A stretch of 64,000 nt of DNA from Argyresthia goedartella (taxonomy: Eukaryota > Arthropoda > Insecta > Lepidoptera > Argyresthiidae): assembly GCA_949825045.1 (NCBI GenBank), contig OX463836.1, positions 15,166,329 through 15,230,328 of the forward strand, in the 5' to 3' direction. The position numbers and the translations under genes were made by a program. Numbering within the stretch: position 1 is the stretch's first letter; every line of letters starts with the position of its first letter. Shown piece by piece: positions 63,391 through 64,000 of this stretch. Below the pieces are notes generated by a model. The model worked only from the letters and a program-made list of their open reading frames with translations, made no database searches and was not told where the DNA came from.

Positions 63391-64000
63391 TCATCTTCTA
63401 GTTACGACGTCTTTGACGGAGCTCGCCGAAGAAATCGCAGCAGGGTTCTTCCCCTTGTCCGCTGTCTGTGAGGTCTCCTTACTGGGGAACTTATCCAAGA
63501 GCGGCCGCAACTCCGCCCAACACTCGATCTTCTGGCGAGTCTTGTTCGGCAGCTGAAGAAAGATTCGACCATCGGATGGCCACGAGTTGTTGACGCCGAA
63601 GTGTTTGCGCGCTGCCATAAACACTTCGTGTCGCGACTTCGTCAGGAACTCGGTTATAGAGATGCCCGAGCCTTTGAGGGCCTTCTTCGACTCCCATACT
63701 TCGTCGCGAGCCTTTTGGGATGCAAAGCGCACAAGGAGAGGCCTTGTTTTGGTTCCCTTTGCCCCCAAGCGGTGAACCACTCTGATATCACCAAGAGAAT
63801 CTCCGGAGGACTTGAGGCGGCTAGCCAACACTGCAGTTAGCTCGGCGACCGGCTGCTCCTTCCGCCACGCCGTGGACAAGCAGGACCTTGCGCCGCATCA
63901 CCATCTCATGACTGTCAAACCCCAGACCCAGATGCTCAATTTGTGACTCTAACACACCGAGAGCTTTCCATATGAGTGATTTGAAGTCCTGTAACTGTTG
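63391..64000 (-). pseudogene. Non-LTR ORF1-like fragment (L1-type RNA-binding domain), partial
   Basis: From the window edge the frame reads 'LQDFKSLIWKALGVLESQIE' (coiled) and 'RRKVLLVHGVAE'. It then shifts near 63860 into 'EQPVAELTAVLASRL', 'VVHRLGAKGTKTRPLLVRFA' and 'SWPSDGRIFLQLPNKTRQKI', ending at 63391. The order coiled coil, RNA-recognition-like domain, C-terminal domain is that of L1-type ORF1 proteins, and is broadly like M ORF1. The gene continues right of the window. Confidence 0.65.

Noticed and set aside
1..64000. CRISPR array, rRNA genes, bacterial operons or host single-copy genes
   Set aside because: No spaced short repeats, rRNA-like stretches or non-TE coding domains were found; everything coding is transposon-derived.

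Overview
This is eukaryotic, almost certainly insect and probably lepidopteran, genomic DNA (inferred from the mix of BEL/Pao, jockey- and CR1-group elements, a DD37D maT mariner, and a THAP/SAP-type DNA transposon). I see no host gene. Essentially the whole 64 kb is transposable elements. Many of the insertions can be delimited to the base from target-site duplications (TSDs), matching LTR lengths and restored reading frames.

Layout. 1-2970: 3' end of a jockey-like element (A1), a broken mariner-like transposase, a decayed reverse transcriptase remnant (H), a 33-bp tandem array and a piece resembling a DNA-transposon end. 2971-54855: one Russian-doll nest whose outer shell is non-LTR element E (minus strand). 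E received two insertions. (i) BEL element G (2989-22805, minus, 182-bp LTRs, TSD ATACT) contains a maT mariner (5415-6713), a second BEL element I (7495-14503, minus) and an I/LOA-type non-LTR element J (15705-21190, plus, 14-bp TSD). (ii) Non-LTR element D (23637-52820, minus, no TSD) contains BEL element K (26018-50892, plus, TSD CCGAG). K has a truncated jockey-like piece A' in its 5' LTR (26563-26861), jockey-like A2 in its gag-pol ORF (29112-30971) and jockey element C in its 3' LTR (35240-50687). C in turn contains L in its ORF1 (35912-41475) and M in its ORF2 (about 42724-47732). The deepest chain is five levels: E > D > K > C > L or M. 54860-58860: an RT remnant (F) and a second copy of the E family (E2). 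59568-63147: a THAP-DDE plus SAP transposon resembling ISL2EU, with a tRNA-derived SINE-like piece inside. 63391-64000: a non-LTR ORF1 fragment.

Relative age can be read from nesting and decay. E, G, J, H, F and E2 carry stops and frameshifts. K has LTRs differing at 3 of 740 positions and an almost open gag-pol. The deepest elements (C, L, M) have the most intact ORFs; M shows no visible coding lesion, and L is damaged only at two homopolymer tracts.

The LTR retroelements encode Gag, protease, RT, RNase H and integrase as polyproteins. The non-LTR elements encode a nucleic-acid-binding ORF1 and an endonuclease/RT ORF2. The mariners and the THAP element encode DDE transposases. None of the element genes should be read as host genes.
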